From: Candidatus Binatota bacterium | Lineage (GTDB): Bacteria > Desulfobacterota > Binatia > UBA1149 > CAITLU01 | Reading direction: 5' to 3' | Assembly: GCA_024276575.1 (NCBI GenBank) | Contig: JAJRWY010000189.1 | Span: 1 to 41,639 of the forward strand | Length of the DNA stretch: 41,639 nt | Part shown: one piece after another, positions 38,965 through 41,639 of the stretch | Layout of the letters: the number at the start of each line of letters is the position of its first letter | Position numbering within the stretch: the first letter of the stretch is position 1 | Program-made: the position numbers and the translations under genes | Notes under the pieces: model-generated | What the model was told of the DNA's origin: nothing | Database searches by the model: none | What the model saw: only the letters and a program-made list of their open reading frames with translations

Positions 38965-40162
38965 GGCTAAACTCGACCGCTCGGCCTTCATGCTACCCGC
39001 CGGCCATCACCTCCACAGCGTACAGCGTATTGCGTTGATCGTCGGTATCGTCGCGGCAGGACTGACCGCTTTCGGGGCGATGTCGAACCCGGTCCAGTTC
39101 TTTCGTTCTTATCTGGTGGCCTACCTTTACTGTCTGGCTCTAGGATTGGGGAGCTTGGGCATCCTGCTGCTCCACCATGTGGTCGGCGGACGCTGGGGCT
39201 CGATACTGCGCAAATTTCTGGAAGCCGGCTCACGCACACTTCCGATGCTGGCCCTGGCCTTCGTACCGCTGCTGTTCGGCATGCATGAGTTGTACGAATG
39301 GAGCCATGCCGATGCGGTGGCTCACGATCCGGTCATCGCCCACAAGAGCCTCTACCTCAACAGCACCTTCTTCACGGTACGCGCCGCGGTGTACTTCCTG
39401 GTATGGATCACCCTGGCGACGCTGGCCTCACGTTGGTCCGCAGCTCAAGAAGAGGGCGGTGGCCCCGCGGTCAATAAGCGCCTGGAGTTTCTCGGGCGTG
39501 GCGGCACAATTCTTTATGCCGGCACCATGACCTTCGCCGCCATCGATTGGGTCATGTCGATCGACGTCCACTGGTTCTCGCATATCTACGGGCTGATCTT
39601 CGTGGCCGGACAGGTGCTGACCGCCATGGCTTTTATGGTGGTGGTAGCCTCTTCGTTCGCGGGGCGGGCACCTTTCGAACGCATTATGTGCGCGGACCGC
39701 TTCCACGATCTCGGCAAGCTGATGCTGGCCTTCATCATGGTCTGGGCCTACTTCGCATTGTCACAGTATCTGATCATCTGGTCGGGCAACCTCCCCGAAG
39801 AGACCCCGTGGTACATCAGCCGCTTGAGCGGCGGCTGGGAGCATTTCGGCAGCGCACTCATTATTTTTCATTTCGTGCTTCCCTTCGTGGTGCTGCTCTC
39901 ACGCGACGTCAAGCGCAACCCACGAAGCCTGGCATTGGTGGCCTGCGCCTTGTTGGTGTTCCGTTACATGGATCTTTACTGGCTGGTGGTGCCTTCGTTC
40001 TCGCCCGGCGTTTTCACCCTACACTGGTTAGATTTTTCAGCCATGGCGGCGCTCGGTGGTCTGTGGATCGCTTTGTTCGTACAGCAGATCAAAGGACATA
40101 CGCTATTGCCCTTGGGCGATCCCATGCTGGCCCCTGAACTGGCCGAGGGGGCTGAGTCGTGA
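38957..40162 (+). CDS. actF: Alternative complex III membrane subunit ActF (overlaps the actE 3' end by 8 bp)
   Basis: ATGGCTAA overlap; HHVVGGRWGSILRKFLEAGSRTLPMLALAFVPLLFG; NSTFFTVRAAVYFLVWITLA. Confidence 0.88.
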   Translation: MAKAKLDRSAFMLPAGHHLHSVQRIALIVGIVAAGLTAFGAMSNPVQFFRSYLVAYLYCLALGLGSLGILLLHHVVGGRWGSILRKFLEAGSRTLPMLALAFVPLLFGMHELYEWSHADAVAHDPVIAHKSLYLNSTFFTVRAAVYFLVWITLATLASRWSAAQEEGGGPAVNKRLEFLGRGGTILYAGTMTFAAIDWVMSIDVHWFSHIYGLIFVAGQVLTAMAFMVVVASSFAGRAPFERIMCADRFHDLGKLMLAFIMVWAYFALSQYLIIWSGNLPEETPWYISRLSGGWEHFGSALIIFHFVLPFVVLLSRDVKRNPRSLALVACALLVFRYMDLYWLVVPSFSPGVFTLHWLDFSAMAALGGLWIALFVQQIKGHTLLPLGDPMLAPELAEGAES

Positions 40163-40719
40163 GCGAGCAAGAGATGAGCGGACACGGTCAGATAAGCTAC
40201 GAAGGCAAGGATCTTCGCTTCCGCCCCATCGTTTGGGCCTCCATAGGGTTGGCACTGATCACTCTGGTTTTCTGCGCCTTGATGTGGGTTTTCTTTGCCT
40301 TCCTGTCGGCCCGTGAAGCTTCGCAGAGCCCGGCGCCCAATCCTTTGGCCGCCGCCGAGGCCCGCACCGAACCTCCTTCTCCACGCCTGCTGGTCGACCC
40401 GGTAGCCTCCTACCACGAGTTCAAGCAACAGGAAGAAGTACTGCTGAACTCTTACGGTTGGGTGGATAAAGAAGCAGGATTGGTTCACGTCCCCATCGAA
40501 AGAGCCATCAAGACACTTGCCGCCCAGGGACTTCCTTCCTACGACGCCGCCGCCGAACGAGAACGCGCCCGCAACGAGGCCGCCGCTTCGAACGGTGCTA
40601 ATGCAGCAGCAGCAGCGGGCACCGCAGCGCAGGGTTCCGCAACGCAGGGTGTGGCGCCCGCGGGCACGGGCACGGGAAGCGGCCAAGCCGCCGGACGGCA
40701 GGAGCACGGCGGACGTTGA
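40159..40719 (+). CDS. Single-TM protein of the ACIII/SCO locus, Ala/Gly/Gln-rich C-terminus, function unknown
   Basis: GTGA overlap with actF; TM IVWASIGLALITLVFCALMWVFFAF; LLNSYGWVDKEAGLVHVPIERAIKTLAAQG. Confidence 0.7.
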   Translation: MSEQEMSGHGQISYEGKDLRFRPIVWASIGLALITLVFCALMWVFFAFLSAREASQSPAPNPLAAAEARTEPPSPRLLVDPVASYHEFKQQEEVLLNSYGWVDKEAGLVHVPIERAIKTLAAQGLPSYDAAAERERARNEAAASNGANAAAAAGTAAQGSATQGVAPAGTGTGSGQAAGRQEHGGR

Positions 40720-41579
40720 TCACTCGCTCACCAATACTCGCCGGCGCAGCGTTTTTGACGCTGGCCGTGTTGACACCCTCTGCTTTGAGAGCCGGAGGCG
40801 CGCCCTCGGTTGCGCCGGGCGGTGCGGGGCTGGCGGCAAGCGTGGCGCCTGAACCGCTGAGCGGAGTGGATATCAAGGCTAGGCTCGGAGAGCAGGTTCC
40901 CTTGGCTCTGCCCTTTCGCGACGAAGAAGGCCGCGACGTGGCGCTCGGGGATTATTTCGGCAAACGCCCGGTAGTGCTTGCACTAGTCTACTACGAATGC
41001 CCGATGCTGTGTACGCTGGTGCTCAACGGATTGGTAAAAGCGCTGCGGCCGCTGACTTTCGAACCGGGAAAGGAATTCGAAGTGGTGGTCGTGAGCTTCG
41101 ATCCCGGCGAAGGCCCGGAACTGGCCGCGTCGAAGAAGAAAATCTACCTCGACAGTTACAAACGTCCGCAAACCGCCGGGGGCTGGCACTTCTTGACCGG
41201 GTCCCAAGAATCGATCAAGAACCTAACGGCTTCGGTGGGATTCTCCTACCGTTATCTCGAGCGCACCGACGAGTACGCCCACTCAGTGGCCCTGATGCTG
41301 CTGACGCCTAAGGGCATACTCGCGCGCTACTACTACGGAATCGAGTACTCCACGCGAGACTTGAAACTGGGAATCATCGAGGCCTCGAACGAAAAGATAG
41401 CCTCAACGGTAGACAAACTATTGCTGTACTGTTTCCGCTACGACCCCTCGACCGGACGTTATTCAGCCGTCGTGCTGAACATCATCCGTTTAGGGGGCAT
41501 CATCACGGTAGCGGCACTGGTTGGCTTCGTTTTGGTGATGCGCCGTCGCGACAAGCGGCGGTCCAAGGCAGGTAGCTGA
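40716..41579 (+). CDS. SCO1/SenC copper chaperone family protein (probable TTG start overlapping the upstream stop)
   Basis: VVLALVYYECPMLCTLVLNGL (CxxxC), VVSFDPGEGPELA, C-terminal TM LGGIITVAALVGFVLVM. Confidence 0.88.
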   Translation: MITRSPILAGAAFLTLAVLTPSALRAGGAPSVAPGGAGLAASVAPEPLSGVDIKARLGEQVPLALPFRDEEGRDVALGDYFGKRPVVLALVYYECPMLCTLVLNGLVKALRPLTFEPGKEFEVVVVSFDPGEGPELAASKKKIYLDSYKRPQTAGGWHFLTGSQESIKNLTASVGFSYRYLERTDEYAHSVALMLLTPKGILARYYYGIEYSTRDLKLGIIEASNEKIASTVDKLLLYCFRYDPSTGRYSAVVLNIIRLGGIITVAALVGFVLVMRRRDKRRSKAGS

Positions 41580-41639
41580 GCGTCGATGCTTTTTACAGGC
41601 TTTTTCATATTCCCAAAGTCCGCCTCGACCTTCGCCGGC

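Overview
GC-rich bacterial chromosomal window dominated by CoA-thioester (beta-oxidation-like) metabolism. It holds four acyl-CoA dehydrogenases, a thiolase, an SDR, a hydratase-2/MaoC protein, a FAS1-type dehydratase, TesB and a TetR regulator. The right end carries an alternative complex III locus (actABCDEF) followed by a small membrane protein and SCO1/SenC. Other recognisable genes are pruA, arfB, a GT2 glycosyltransferase, a SAM methyltransferase and cysE. Two large exported proteins have modular repeats and unusual C-terminal domains. The most unusual locus is ~20.4-23.2 kb: a Cys-rich/TusA-like protein, a DsrE-like protein and a TusA-like::MetE-core fusion. The fusion is split by one in-frame TAG, yet all expected MetE zinc ligands are intact downstream. 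Also notable are a dispersed palindromic (foldback/MITE-like) repeat family with three large copies plus one solo end, an unrelated ~200 bp element with 20-bp perfect inverted ends, a 19-bp-period tandem array upstream of the thiolase gene, and degenerate repeats abutting the thiolase stop codon. Protein style suggests an uncultured deltaproteobacterial/Binatota-like lineage, but that is inference only. All homology statements are by eye; no search was run.
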